Shown here piece after piece: positions 11,040 to 43,900 of a DNA stretch of 64,000 nucleotides (its first letter is position 1; each line of letters starts with the position of its first letter). The position numbers and the translations under genes are program-made. The stretch is taken from assembly GCF_000003815.2 (NCBI RefSeq), contig NC_049989.1:20306815-20370814 (forward strand). The letters run 5' to 3'. This DNA is from Branchiostoma floridae (Eukaryota > Chordata > Leptocardii > Amphioxiformes > Branchiostomatidae). The notes beneath the pieces are model-generated. The model worked only from the letters and a program-made list of their open reading frames with translations, did not search any database and was not told the DNA's origin.

Positions 11040-11880
11040 ATTGAGTCCAAGTAAAAAAGCTGAAAACTTTGCCTTTATGTACACCCTATAGAGATATCAC
11101 ACACAAATTTGGTTCCATCTTTTCAGTAGTAATCATTTGATAACTCATTAAACTTAAGATTTGTTATCGTTTAGCATAATGTGATCATTAGTAAACATAA
11201 AAACTGCGAATGGCTACCCTAAAGTTATTCAACACCAATGCATATCCCTGTACCCTACGAAAATCATTGCATAGTACTAGTAATCAATAATATATATATA
11301 TTGATCGCATTGTACAAATTACATTAATTCTATGCAACAATTAAACAACAACAGCACTGTATTTTACTTCATTTTCATAAAAACTTAATAAAAAGTGAAA
11401 AACTACTACAATTCTAAAAAATGCTATTTCCTATGTGCAATTTAGTTTGGAGTGCCATGTTCAATTATTACAGCCACACAACACTATAACAATGATTTCA
11501 TATAAGGCAAACAACGATATAGCCCTGAGAACAATATTGTCAGCGCGCAAGGTAACAGCTCTACTCACGCAACTGTATGAATTCTGGAAACATGTGTTTG
11601 ATAGTTTCCAAGATTTATACAGTGCTTTGACTGACCTTTACCTTGCGTATCGCATAGGCATGTTTAACCTTCATTAACGCATAACGTTAACATTGTCGGC
11701 CGTAAAATGATCAAAGGAGCTTATATGAATCTCTTCGAAGAATGGATATCACACCTCTTAGCAATTAACCAATTGAAGTATAAAGTTCATCTGTACAGTC
11801 ACAATAAACGACATGACTAAATGTAAACTAAAATTTATCTATTATTCACAACCAAACATTTTTTCAAAACACAAGGTTTC
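11040..11880. other. AT-rich spacer between GGT genes
   Basis: No coding, RNA or clear mobile-element signal recognised. Confidence 0.4.
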
Positions 11881-11889
11881 AATAACCTG

Positions 11890-12140
11890 TATGTCATCTT
11901 CTTCAAGGCAATAATGACAGGTCCAACTAGGTGTCGCTACTAACAAGGCAGTAGCAAACGTAAAACATCTCACTATATTTGCTTGGTATCAAAAGCTATA
12001 TCTATGTATGTGACAATACTTAACGGTTGGGACAGAGTTGTAAGTAGCGACACCTGTCCTGCAGTACAATGTGAACCAGTCATCATTACCCTGAAGAAGG
12101 TGACAAATTGTCATCGAATGTCGACACTTGAAAAACACGT
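11890..12140. repeat. Inverted pair of Penelope-terminus-like segments
   Basis: TAGCGACACCTGTCCTGCAG...CAGTCATCATTACCCTGAAG...GGTGAC (12043-12104) is found inverted and diverged at 11892-11938. The same module occurs at 47770-47860 and 48185-48290. Confidence 0.5.
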
Positions 12141-12224
12141 GGCTGTGAATAAATAACTTTGCCATCAAGTCATTTACCAGCCTGGTCAAATCATTACTGA
12201 TAATGCAAGTTCGCCTTTTTCCGG

Positions 12225-12421
12225 AGAGTAACCTATATCCGTTGAATCTAAAAACATGATGTAATTTTAGGACATCAAGTCGTTGGACGGTGGTTTCAAA
12301 CTGCAGTGTCTTCAAAATATGACGCTTTATAACCACCGTCCGTCGACTAGAATTGATGTCCCTAAATACCCTGTATTTAAACAAACGGATATATGATACC
12401 CCGCGGATAAAGGTGAACTAG
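12225..12421. mobile_element. Inverted-repeat MITE (CCCCGCGGATAAAGGTGAA family), copy 1
   Basis: The right end ACCCCGCGGATAAAGGTGAA and internal TCCCTAAATACCCTGT match the element at 19263-19452. Inner arms pair (GACGGTGGTTTCAAACTGCA with the ACCACCGTCC side). The left arm is diverged. Confidence 0.6.
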
Positions 12422-12863
12422 CGTTAACTGTCAACTAATTTGTTGAAAATTATAGAAAATTATAGAAAATTGCTAACACTTTACATCCAACACTGTAATT
12501 ACTACTATAGGGACTAACTGCAGTCTAAATTTTCGGACGAACTCCGTCGACCTTGTTCACGGAATGAATGACACTTCTGCCTCCAGCAGTGACGTCAGGA
12601 ACACACCACTTTTGCAGGAGGTCATAAGTATCAGAAAGTCTATGTCTCCCCCCCGTCTCTGTTAAGGGTGGGCTGGTGGTCTCTGATGTACACTGCCTCT
12701 TTCACTCCTCGCGCAAAGAGATTATTCATTCATTCAAGTTGGACAAAGTTCGTTCCTAAAGTGTTGATTCCAGTGTTGGATGTAAAGTGTTCGCAATTTT
12801 CTGTGATGAATCTACCAACACAGACGAACTTTCGTACTAAAATTTGTTGGCCTGATATGACGT

Positions 12864-34018
<21,155 letters not shown>

Positions 34019-34286
34019 GGCTGGACAGTACACAGGCCGTGCGTGGACTCGCTATAAACCTGTCTGTTACACACGAATACTGGGAAGGCGGCTAGGTGCC
34101 TGTTCTTTTCATATGGTAATGTTCACTATACTAGTAACATGCGGTGATACTAGTATGCGGTCACCTGTGTACATAGTATGTGTAATTAGACAACCGGTAA
34201 AACTACTTTTCGACGATACCCACAGGGAAGGCCTTAAACAACGTTACATCCGGTGACTTGTTGCTCATATTTAGCATGCAGGTATT

Positions 34287-34439
34287 GATCTCCAAGCAGA
34301 TCTTGCGTGGCATGAGACAGTGTCACAAGCTGGGGAAGGAGTTTAGCCGGCCAATTTACTCCTCTGTCGGCTAAACGCCTTCCCGGGATCCCCAGCTTAT
34401 GATACTGTCTTATGCCACGCAAGATCTGCTTGGAGTTTG
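34287..34439. mobile_element. MULE-like MITE, copy 4, about 270 bp upstream of the GGT-A start
   Basis: TGATCTCCAAGCAGATCTTG to AAGATCTGCTTGGAGTTTGA, with long paired inner arms (GGCATGAGACAGT, GGAGTTTAGCCG). The flanking 8-bp target duplication GCAGGTAT is perfect (34279-34286 and 34440-34447). Confidence 0.83.
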
Positions 34440-35227
34440 AGCAGGTATGATTCCAAAAGAAAAGAGGTCGTTTTCACCTCAGTCGAGCGTTGCCGGTTAT
34501 TGTTGGCGGGAGCACTGATTTACAATTTTCGATCAGATACAAGACACAAAATAACTTTATTGGAGATCGCAGTGTTGCCATTGAATTAAAACCAATCTAC
34601 ACTCTTTTTAAGAACATTTCAAATTGTCAGCAAATCTAAATAGTATAGCCTAAACATTACAAAAACGTTTTTGCTATACTACTTTTATTTGCTGACAGCC
34701 TTCTGAAGCTGGCGGGAACAGACACGACCTTCACGGCAAAAGAACCTGACCCATACTAGTATAATATATGTTGAAAATCGCGAATCACCCCCCCCCCTCC
34801 ATAACAACCGTCAGCACCCGTGAAAGGTCTCGAAGAATACTACTAGTAATTTCTGTGTATGTAATGGCCAATCAAATATAGTCTTGTATGCGAGTTTTGT
34901 ACCTTTCTAGTGGTCCCTAGGGCAAATGATAGCCGTCCAAACGCTTAAAACTGCCACTCAATTCTAATGGTTAGTGACGAGGGCTTTTACGTGCCATGCC
35001 AGAGGCACAATTCCAAGTATCCATCCGGAACTATCTCAGTACAATGAGTTCTATCAAAGGGCCTTATGTTCCGGTTAGTGCATATATAGGACATAACGGG
35101 TACTCGATAGGGCAGCTTATCTTGTCGTTGCAGATCGCACGCAGTTATGTATATATTCAATATATGAATAAGTTGCTAGATCAATGTTTTATAATTATGA
35201 TGAATACTTGACTGGGGTTGGGGTTTT

Positions 35228-35790
35228 GTGCGCGTGAAAAAATTGCGCGAAGATATGCAAATTAGCTGATTCCCAAGGGATTCAAAAAGTTCTTGCAGTT
35301 TTATACTTAAACCCTCAAACAAGATGGCACAAAATGGAATCAAGTATCATATTGTTGCATTCTAGAGTACAAAATCTTGATCTGAGTGCTTTTCAAGTGA
35401 TTTTTAGATGTTAAGTTTTCACGCGCAAAAAAGTTTGAAATTTGCGCGTGAAACAATCTGCTTCAAAAAAGATGAAATTAAGCTTCTAGAATGGAGAAAA
35501 GCCTGAAATTGTTACATCATACAATCTAAAACATCGTATGTGTAATTTTTCTATGTATTTCTGTCAAATTTACTTGATTTTGAAATGTTCAAAATATGCA
35601 AATCAACCTATTCCCAAGGGATCTAAAAATCTTTTTTTTTTCAAACCCAAAATTCAGGTAACGGATGGGAAATTATATATTAGGTTCACATTTTTATGCC
35701 TTAGAATTCCTTGCTGCACATTTTCTGACATATTTCAGGAACTTTATTTTTTCACGCGCACGCGCAAATTCTCCACGCGCAGAAAACCCG
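35228..35790. repeat. Repeat with multiple GCGCGTGAAA / TTTCACGCGC motifs
   Basis: Both orientations of the 10-mer occur several times (about 35229, 35419, 35443, 35752), with two copies of 'tattcccaagggat'-like words (about 35270 and 35610). It ends shortly before the MITE at 35819. Confidence 0.55.
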
Positions 35791-35818
35791 TTCCCCTTGA
35801 CTGAACGTTTTCTACTTT

Positions 35819-35940
35819 AGTCTCCAAGCAGACCCTACGGTGTCTTAGAGATAGTATCAAAGCTGGCCAAGGAGTATAGCCGGCCAAACGGGCCAGCTTT
35901 GATACAATCTCTAAGGCACCGAAGGGTCTGCTTGGAGACT
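35819..35940. mobile_element. MULE-like MITE, copy 5
   Basis: AGTCTCCAAGCAGACCCTAC to AGGGTCTGCTTGGAGACT. Inner arms (GTCTTAGAGATAGTATCAAA, GGCCAGCTTTGATACAATCT) form a near-complete hairpin. Confidence 0.8.
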
Positions 35941-37106
35941 ATTTTACTTCATACGTCATCTATATTCTTGCCAATCACTTTTGGATTAACATGGTGATAC
36001 CAAGTGACAAATCAAAAGAATAGACAACAAGTGTTGACAAGCTTCTATATTCAACATTGTTCCAATGTGACGTTACAGGGATACACGAAAGCAGTCATTG
36101 TTGTATCTTTACAAGCAAAGAAGCACCTACATTTGTAAGATAACAATTAACTAAACAAACCACAATGTGTTTAAAGCGTAGTCGTTGTATACATGTCACA
36201 TGAGTTGACATAATTTCGTCCATATACATTTTTATTTTTGTATGACCAACTGTCATTCCACGGAAGTGGTCTTCTCAAAATTCCACACCGATTTTAGAGA
36301 TACAGAGATCACGAAGACATTTTATACACGAAGCAATTTGCAAGGCACCACGTACATTAAATAGATGGTCGTGAAAAATTGGGTGTTTCAGACAATTCGT
36401 ATTCCGCACGTTTCAACACGTGCACTCACCAAAATACCCCTGGTTAACTTTCATAATTCTAATAGAAGTGATAAAATTAAACACAGCAAATACGTAGTGG
36501 TTATACAAAGATCATGCTACTTTTAAAACGGAGGAAATCCGCAAAAATAAACGGAAAAGCAATGGGTTACTATCGCTTTATATATGCTTGTACTTAATTT
36601 AAAGCAAGGAACTTTACACGACCTTATAGCAATTACTGGCAGTGACTTGGTCAGTGCTTAATGTGCACGTAAATATTGAACAATAATTGAAAACACACCA
36701 GAGAACATAGTGCTCGCTACATTGGAAGTGTTTGTCAATGTTCACATTATCACAAAATACCTTTGATACAAGTATGATAAGCAGTGGCCACAATAACTCA
36801 ATTCTTGCCGCTCGGATTTGCCTTGTTTTATTTTTTGTTTTGACGAAAAACAGCAAGTGTACGTTTTAAGACATGTATCAGCACAAAAACGATAATATAT
36901 TGGCACCACCAACTGAAGAAAATATTTGTCTTCCTAATAATTTTGAAATACTATCCAACAGGCTCCTGTGGTACAGGAGCATCACAGGATGTCTGTATGT
37001 ATATTTTCCTTGCTTGGCAAAACCGAGAATCATGAAATCAAACCATTGCGCCTTAGCTGAGCAACAGCTTTTAAACAATGCACTAGATAAGAGACAAATA
37101 TCAGTA

Positions 37107-37280
37107 CAGTAGAAGCTGCTTAATTGCACGGTCTATTTGTCAGTGAATTTCGTGCAGTTATCCGGCTGGTGCAATTATGCGAAGTTATTCAGCTGGACCG
37201 CACTGGTTTGGGATTTGGGGATTCCGTGCAGTTAACAGAAGTGTGCGTTAATCCGTTGTGCAATTAACTGGCTTCTACTG
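37107..37280. mobile_element. pogo/Tigger-like MITE with TA target
   Basis: 174 bp, termini CAGTAGAAGCTGCTTAATTG and its complement ending GGCTTCTACTG, flanked by TA on both sides (37105-37106, 37281-37282). CAGTAG-type ends with TA duplications are typical of the Tc1/mariner pogo branch. Confidence 0.75.
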
Positions 37281-38470
37281 TAACTGTATACTAATGATTA
37301 AGGATAGAATTAAGGAGAAATCGTCAACCTAAAACAGTTGACGGTTGGTGCAGTGACATCCCATAGCCTTCAAAAATACACCAAGTTAACGCATTGGCAC
37401 TACGATTTGGCCAGCTATATATAAGGACAGTACATATAAATGATTAGAGACTATCTGTAGTCTGTAAGCTACACGATTACACAGTTTTACCATTTTCTTG
37501 AAAAGTGACCTACAAACTTACCTAATTAGTTTGCTCATTTACAAGCCAATTGTGATAAACTAGACTAATACATAAATACTTCATTTAAGCAGCCAAAAAG
37601 TACAATGTAGTTTTTACCATTTAAACAAATGTGTATAGAGCGAATACAGGGTTTTCAAACATTTGTCTTGAATTGTAGACTTGCGGTAAAATCAAATTTA
37701 ATTCTTGCAGCACAACAGTTAATTGACAACTATTCGACTTAGGTTTTTGAAAGTTGATCCAATCATTTAACAGGATGGCAATATTGTATACTATTATTAG
37801 GTATAAATCATGTACATAAATGTCAATAACCTTGCTTACAGACCGAGTTCACAGGATTTTCTATAGATCAATGCAAAGCTTCGTCATTTCTAGAGGTGCG
37901 ACTTATAATAGGTTCTGAAAAATGCTGAGTTGATTTTTTTTCTTTAATTTGCCGTATTTTTACATTTCTGTACAGTCGACCACAATAGCCCGAATGAATT
38001 TCTGGGCACTGGCCGTTGTATCATATCTGCTCAAATGCTCGTCATACAAGTGATTCGGAAAATGGTAAAATGTGAGAAAATTCTATGGGCTTAATCTTCA
38101 ATCTCCTAACATGGGAGGTGGATTTGTGTTTCCATTTAACCGAACCACTGCTGAAAATGTTTTGAAAGACTCACCAACTACACTGTTCCAAATCTTCCAA
38201 GTGCAGAAATTGCCACTTAACCGAATCAAAATACATCGCGAATATACCGACAGCTTAACCGTCAACTGACCATAAAATGCACAATCAATACTATGGCTTT
38301 CTCTTATTTACATCTACATGGTAGTAACTCCGACCCTGTATTCTTTGCACTCCGCTCAGGTCATCGAGGTTTCACAGCGATACGCACCAAGACAAAAAAA
38401 ATTTTCTGACCACCCTTTCTATTCAAAATTTACGTGGTGCATTTTCCTTTTGAACAAAGATTGATTCATT

Positions 38471-38632
38471 TTATTCACATAGTTAACTAGTAGTAGATAC
38501 CTTAATAAGTCAGCAACACGCAATACAAATGTTAGTTATGTACTACAAATACACTCTTATATATAGATATATATAGTAAAGCTTAAAAATATACAGCATA
38601 ATGTTGGTACAATAATAAGTAGCATGTTTATT
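38471..38632 (-). terminator. Candidate NCOR polyadenylation signals
   Basis: AATAAA on the minus strand at 38627-38632 and 38471-38476, about 490 and 650 nt past the NCOR stop. Neither can be chosen without transcript ends. Confidence 0.25.
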
Positions 38633-39122
38633 TTTTCTTTCCCCTATTTTCTATTAAACTGGACATTATCTAAGAGCCACAAAGGTCAATATCTACTTTA
38701 AGGCCACACCAATTTATATTCCTGGTCCTCCTGGTCAAATTCGGTAAAAGGACAAGAAGATAACCTAAGCCGTCTGAAAACGTTTACTTAAATCTGATTT
38801 TTTTTTAGAATGCCACCAAAGTGCTTTGATCATGCCGACTCCGGTGGTATGGGCATCTTGAACGTGTCGATGTCATTCCAGACAACAGTGGTCTTCGTAG
38901 ACCAGAGAAATCATGAATTGATACTGAGTGTCTGGGACCACCGCAGCATTACTTTACAATCAAATACTGGATAACACAACAAGTCGTATTCATATCCTGG
39001 CAGAAACGAAGCTAAAGACTTTTTCCTACGACTCTTTTTTTTTTTTCGTTTTGAAATTCTATTCTATATTCTAACATTCGAGAACCAGGAAACTATAGAT
39101 TGGCGTGGTCTTTCATGCCAGT

Positions 39123-40950
39123 TCATGATTCCTCATCGGTGTCGGACAGAGGCTCGTACTGGGATGACAACAGAGGCGCCGGCTCGCCGTCGTGTCGGGC
39201 TGAGGTGGCCGGGGACGGGGCTGTCCTCTGCGCGGCTTCGTGGGCGATCTCGCCACCGGACGTCGGGGGCAGACCCTGTTGTGTTGCGGAGGAGGTTGGA
39301 GGGAGAGGGGATGAGGACGGGCCCATGGATCCCCTCAGGAAGAGCGCCGAGAAGGGATAGGACGCGCTCGGTGCGTCGGCGGAGGAAGGGCGAGGGCTGG
39401 ACCGAGGAGGCGTGGCTGCGCTGGATAGCCTGGAGCGTTCACTGCCTGTGGACGGCAACCGCCCGCCTGCTCCCATCTCCGCTTTCTGCGCCGCTGACAT
39501 GTCTGGTGGACCAGGCATATCCGGGCGGCCGCGCGGGGAAGCCACCTCGGACATGGTGTGCTTCTTCTTCGGAGGGTAGCTGCGTGGCGACCGGCTCCGG
39601 TCTGCCACGGGGGCCTCTTTGGTCTCCGTTTCCGACTCGGTCTCCGTCTCGCTGTCGTTGCGCTGGCGCAGGATGCGGCTCTGCATCGAGCCGTCCCTCG
39701 GGGATGACGCAGAGGAGACCTGGTGGATCTGCTGCCCGTAGGAGTGGGTGGAGCTCGGCCTGGGCTGCTGTTGCTGCTGAGGAGGAGGATCCCCCTCATT
39801 CTCCTCATCATCTCCCATCAGAGCCTTGCGGATGATGTCCTCCAGGTTGGTGCCGACTCTAGGGGATGAACGTTTGGCCCCTCCACCCCAAGCCTGGCCA
39901 GCGCCGGGCCCGCTGGGAGGTGGACGACCGTACGGAGGCTGCTGCTGCTGTTGGCTTCTGGGGGGGACGTCCTGCGGGCGCGGCTGCCACTGCTCCGAGC
40001 CGGGCTGCGAGTCCTGGCTGTCGCCGGCTGGCGGAGAGATCGGCTCCACGTCGATGTTGCTCCTGGAGGAGTCGGAGCTGCAGCGCGCGTCCGGAGTCCT
40101 CGACCTCTGCATGGCCGCCTCCCTTTCCTTTGCCGCCGGGGACCGGCTCAGGCTGGAGGTCGACTGCGGACGATGTAAAGGATTGGGCGCTGGGCTAGGG
40201 TTCTGGCCAGGCCTCTGGCTGTAGTCTTGGTGGATGATATTTGAGATGTGCTCGCCCAGGGTGATCTGCTGCACTTTCGTCGCCCTGTTAGTGGTGCTGT
40301 CGGCGTGGGCGGTGTTTCTCCCCGGCCCGTAGTGGTTCCCGGGAGGACCCTCCTGGGACGAGCTCTCCTGGCTCTCCCTCCGCCCGTGGTTCTGCTGTTG
40401 TTCCCGCGACGACCCGTGGTCGGCCTCGGGAAGCTGCCACACGGGGGCACGGATACGCCCACCCTCCCCCTGCAGGGGTGTATGGCTCGGGCGCGGCGCG
40501 GGGGACACACGGCCCCGGGGAGGGCCACGCGAGGCGCTTTCTTGTGAATCATTTGACGACTCCTTCCTGTTGTCACCCGATATCGTGGCCGACGAGTTTA
40601 TCTGGTGAGTGATGATGGCGTCGATGAGGTTGGCTGCTGTAAGAGGACCCTGGCCCCCCTGGGGCGGGGGCTGCTCGGGAGGCTTGTCCTTCTCGAACGA
40701 AATCGATAGGATCTGCGACGGAGATGTGATGGGCGATTTTGCCGGCTGCTCGGTGCTGCCTGGAGTGTGTGAACGGGAGCTTCTCCCTTCTTGCGGCTCT
40801 CTCCCGGCGCGCACCATCTCCTGTCTGTACTTCATCAGCGGGGACTCGCGAGGATTCCTGTCTGCGGAGTGTGGGTCGGCTCGTTTCTGCGGGTGGACGG
40901 TGGCCTGGGGCGGAAGTCGCTCGGGCTCCGAGGGTCGGCGGACGTGTGAC
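39123..40950 (-). CDS. NCOR: NCOR terminal exon with three CoRNR boxes
   Basis: 1828 bp, acceptor TTATTCACAG|GTCACA, stop at 39123-39125. Receptor-interaction motifs: [15 protein letters not shown] (about 40600-40647), [16 protein letters not shown] (about 40218-40265) and [16 protein letters not shown] (about 39805-39852), in the same order as in vertebrate NCOR1. The remainder is Pro/Ser/Gln-rich and GC-rich. Long antisense frames here are composition artefacts. Confidence 0.95.
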
Positions 40951-43900
40951 CTGTGAATAAGACATTTCAGTTGATTTATTCTCTTTTGCTCATTCATTTC
41001 TAATCACCTGCCCTGCATATAACGTAGACAGACAAAAAACAGCCAGGCATGCCCAACTAGCCTATTGCTATTACAAAGGGCTAGCTCTGCTGACAAAAAT
41101 ACATGTGGAATTGGACAAGATGCTTATCAACAACAATATTCTAAGTACATAAAAAGATAGAAATACAAAAAATTATATATACATGGTGTACTGTAAATGT
41201 ATTTAAGTTCGCGGGGATTTAATTTCGCGGTAGCGGGAAAAAGGACTTTTCGCGGTGGATTTAAGTTCGCGGTAACATTATAGACTGCAATCTAATATCA
41301 TAATAGGAAAATGTTCGTGGTGGTTTTAAATTCGCGGTGAAATGGTCACCGCGAAAACCGCGAACATTAATCCACCGCGAACATTTCTGCATTTACAGTA
41401 TTTCATAATTCATTGTCATGTATTTTTTTTCTTTAAGTGCAAAACAAACAAACAAACAAACAAACCTGCGGTCCTGCTGCGCGTCTATCATCATGGGGTA
41501 GCCGGGGACCACGTGGTGGCCCTTCTCCCTAATAAGTTAGTAAAGGTAGGCCTTTTCAGAAGTGGAAACTTTCGGCCTCCATTGCACTGTTGTGTTCTTT
41601 TATAATTCATTGTTATGTATCTAATTTTTTTTCTTTTCTTTCAAGTGGCCAAAATCTTACCCTGGGCAAGAACAATAAGGAAGTGCTCCCACTGTGACTT
41701 GTTCAGCAGTGAAAGGTGGATTCACCCCCATAACCACATAAACTCATAAACATCCCAGACTGTCTACAGACTGAAGGAGAATTCTTTGTACACAACCAGT
41801 GGGTACTTACATACTGTAGCTTACGTTTCGATGTCTCTCAGACACCTTCGTCAGAGACTTCTAACTGGAGTTCTGCTTCTCACCGCTATATGTAGCCGAT
41901 GTAGGTGGCGCTTTTGCGGTGAGAAAGCAATCCCAAACGTGGCTTAGTTTGTATCCCCCCTCGTCCCGGTTCATCACTGGGGTTGACTTTCTTATCCAGA
42001 TGGCCTCCTTAATCCACCGTGCCCGCCTATTGTCTTCCCTGTCTATGACCTTCGCCCCCTCCCAGTCAATTACGCAATTGTTCCTGGCGATATGGTCTGT
42101 AACTGCCGACTTCTTTTCTTCTTTGAGCGCAAGTCTTTTCTGTGATCTTGTGGCATCTATGTTGTTGGTTTCTTTCTTGTGTTCTTCTAACCTCGTCCCA
42201 AAAGTCCTTCCTGTTTCACCAATATACACCTGATCACAGCTCTGGCACGGGATTCTGTACACACAGTCTGTTTTTAAGTCCTCCTGTTTGTCCTTAGGAT
42301 GCACTAACAGACTTCTCAGTGTTGTTTTGGGTTTCACTGCAGTCGCTATCCCGTGTTTTCGAAATACCCTTTCCAAAGGTTCCGTGACTCCAAGTTATGG
42401 AAAAGGTATGTTGATGACGTGGCAGAGGTGGTGAGGAGAGGAGCCCAGCAAGAGCTCACAGACCACCTTAACAGCATCGACCCCACCGGCAACATACAGT
42501 TTACGTATGAAGAGGAGAAGGAAGGCACACTACCTTTCCTTGACACCCTTCTAGTGCGTAAGGAGGATGGCACAGTGAAACTTTTGGTGTACAGGAAGAG
42601 TACGCACACGGACCAATACCTAAACTTCCAGTCCCACCACCCTCTGCACCAAAAGTTAGGAGTAATCCGTACCCTGTTGGACCGATGCAACACCGTCACC
42701 ACTGAAGACCAGGACAAAGAACAGGAAACACAACATGTCAAGAGAGCCCTCACACGCTGTGGCTACCCCCAATGGGCCTTCAACAAGGTGGAACAACAGA
42801 AGAAGAGACCTAAACAGAAAGAACTGAGCACTAAACAACAGGAAAAGACGAAAGGTATGGTGACCATCCCTTACATCAAAGGAGTCACGGAACCTTTGGA
42901 AAGGGTATTTCGAAAACACGGGATAGCGACTGCAGTGAAACCCAAAACAACACTGAGAAGTCTGTTAGTGCATCCTAAGGACAAACAGGAGGACTTAGCC
43001 AAAACAGACTGTGTGTACAGAATCCCGTGCCAGAGCTGTGATCAGGTGTATATTGGTGAAACAGGAAGGACTTTTGGGACGAGGTTAGAAGAACACAAGA
43101 AAGAAACCAACAACATAGATGCCACAAGATACACAAGATCACAGAAAAGACTTGCGCTCAAAGAAGAAAAGAAGTCGGCAGTTACAGACCATATCGCCAG
43201 GAACAATTGCGTAATTGACTGGGAGGGGGCGAAGGTCATAGACAGGGAAGACAATAGGCGGGCACGGTGGATAAAGGAGGCCATCTGGATAAGAAAGTCA
43301 ACCCCAGTGATGAACCGGGACGAGGGGGGATACAAACTAAGCCACGTTTGGGATTGCTTTCTCACCGCAAAAGCGCCACCTACATCGGCTACATATAGCG
43401 GTGAGAAGCAGAACTCCAGTTAGAAGTCTCTGACGAAGGTGTCTGAGAGACATCGAAACGTAAGCTATGTAAGTACCCACTGGTTGTGTACAAAGAATTC
43501 TCCTTCATCCTATATTCTACCAACCTGATGAAATTATTTTCGGATGTCTACAGACTGTCTACTACTAGCCAGGAACAATGGTCAGAGACAGATTAGCATA
43601 ATACTGGTCACAAGATTCAAATATTCTGTACTGGTTTTCATAGGAACATTATCAAACCCAGGGTTATAGCCAGCACCTGTCCTTCCGTCCTTTGAGGGAA
43701 TTTTGAAGCTGAGGCCGGAAAATTTTTTTGCCCATTCCCTCCTCTATGACAGACAAAAAGCTGTATCCCTTGTGTAATTTTTCACCAAAACAGATGCTGT
43801 CGAATAGCTTAGTCTACCAGCAAAATTTACACCTCAAAATGCAGGAAATAGCGTATCAGAGGGTCTAGATTTTGAGGGTAACATTCCTCTGGACCCCCTA

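Larger units (their letters stand above)
34450..38450. other. Spacer between GGT-A and NCOR
   Basis: AT-rich, no gene recognised apart from the elements listed. The right part may be NCOR 3' UTR. Confidence 0.4.
41774..43544. mobile_element. Penelope-like retroelement, two truncated copies in inverted orientation
   Basis: Left arm (41776-42388, minus) is the reverse complement of the 3' part of the right arm (42389-43508, plus). Both have the GIY-YIG nuclease end and the same terminal sequence (...GTGTACAAAGAATTCTCCTT). The arms meet head to head at about 42388/42389. TGTCTACAGACTG occurs on both sides (about 41761 and 43545), a candidate 13-bp target duplication. The element sits in the last NCOR intron. 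Confidence 0.85.

Noticed and set aside
34045-34056. TATA-like GGTTTATAGC upstream of the GGT-A first ATG
   Set aside because: About 35 bp before the ATG it would leave almost no 5' UTR; could be chance.
38829-38910. Minus-strand peptide TVVWNDIDTFKMPIPPESA ending in a stop
   Set aside because: No acceptor in front of it and it lies in the probable NCOR 3' UTR; protein not recognised.
39125-40960. Plus-strand frames of up to 236 codons opposite the NCOR exon
   Set aside because: GC-rich antisense shadows of a well-supported exon with conserved motifs.
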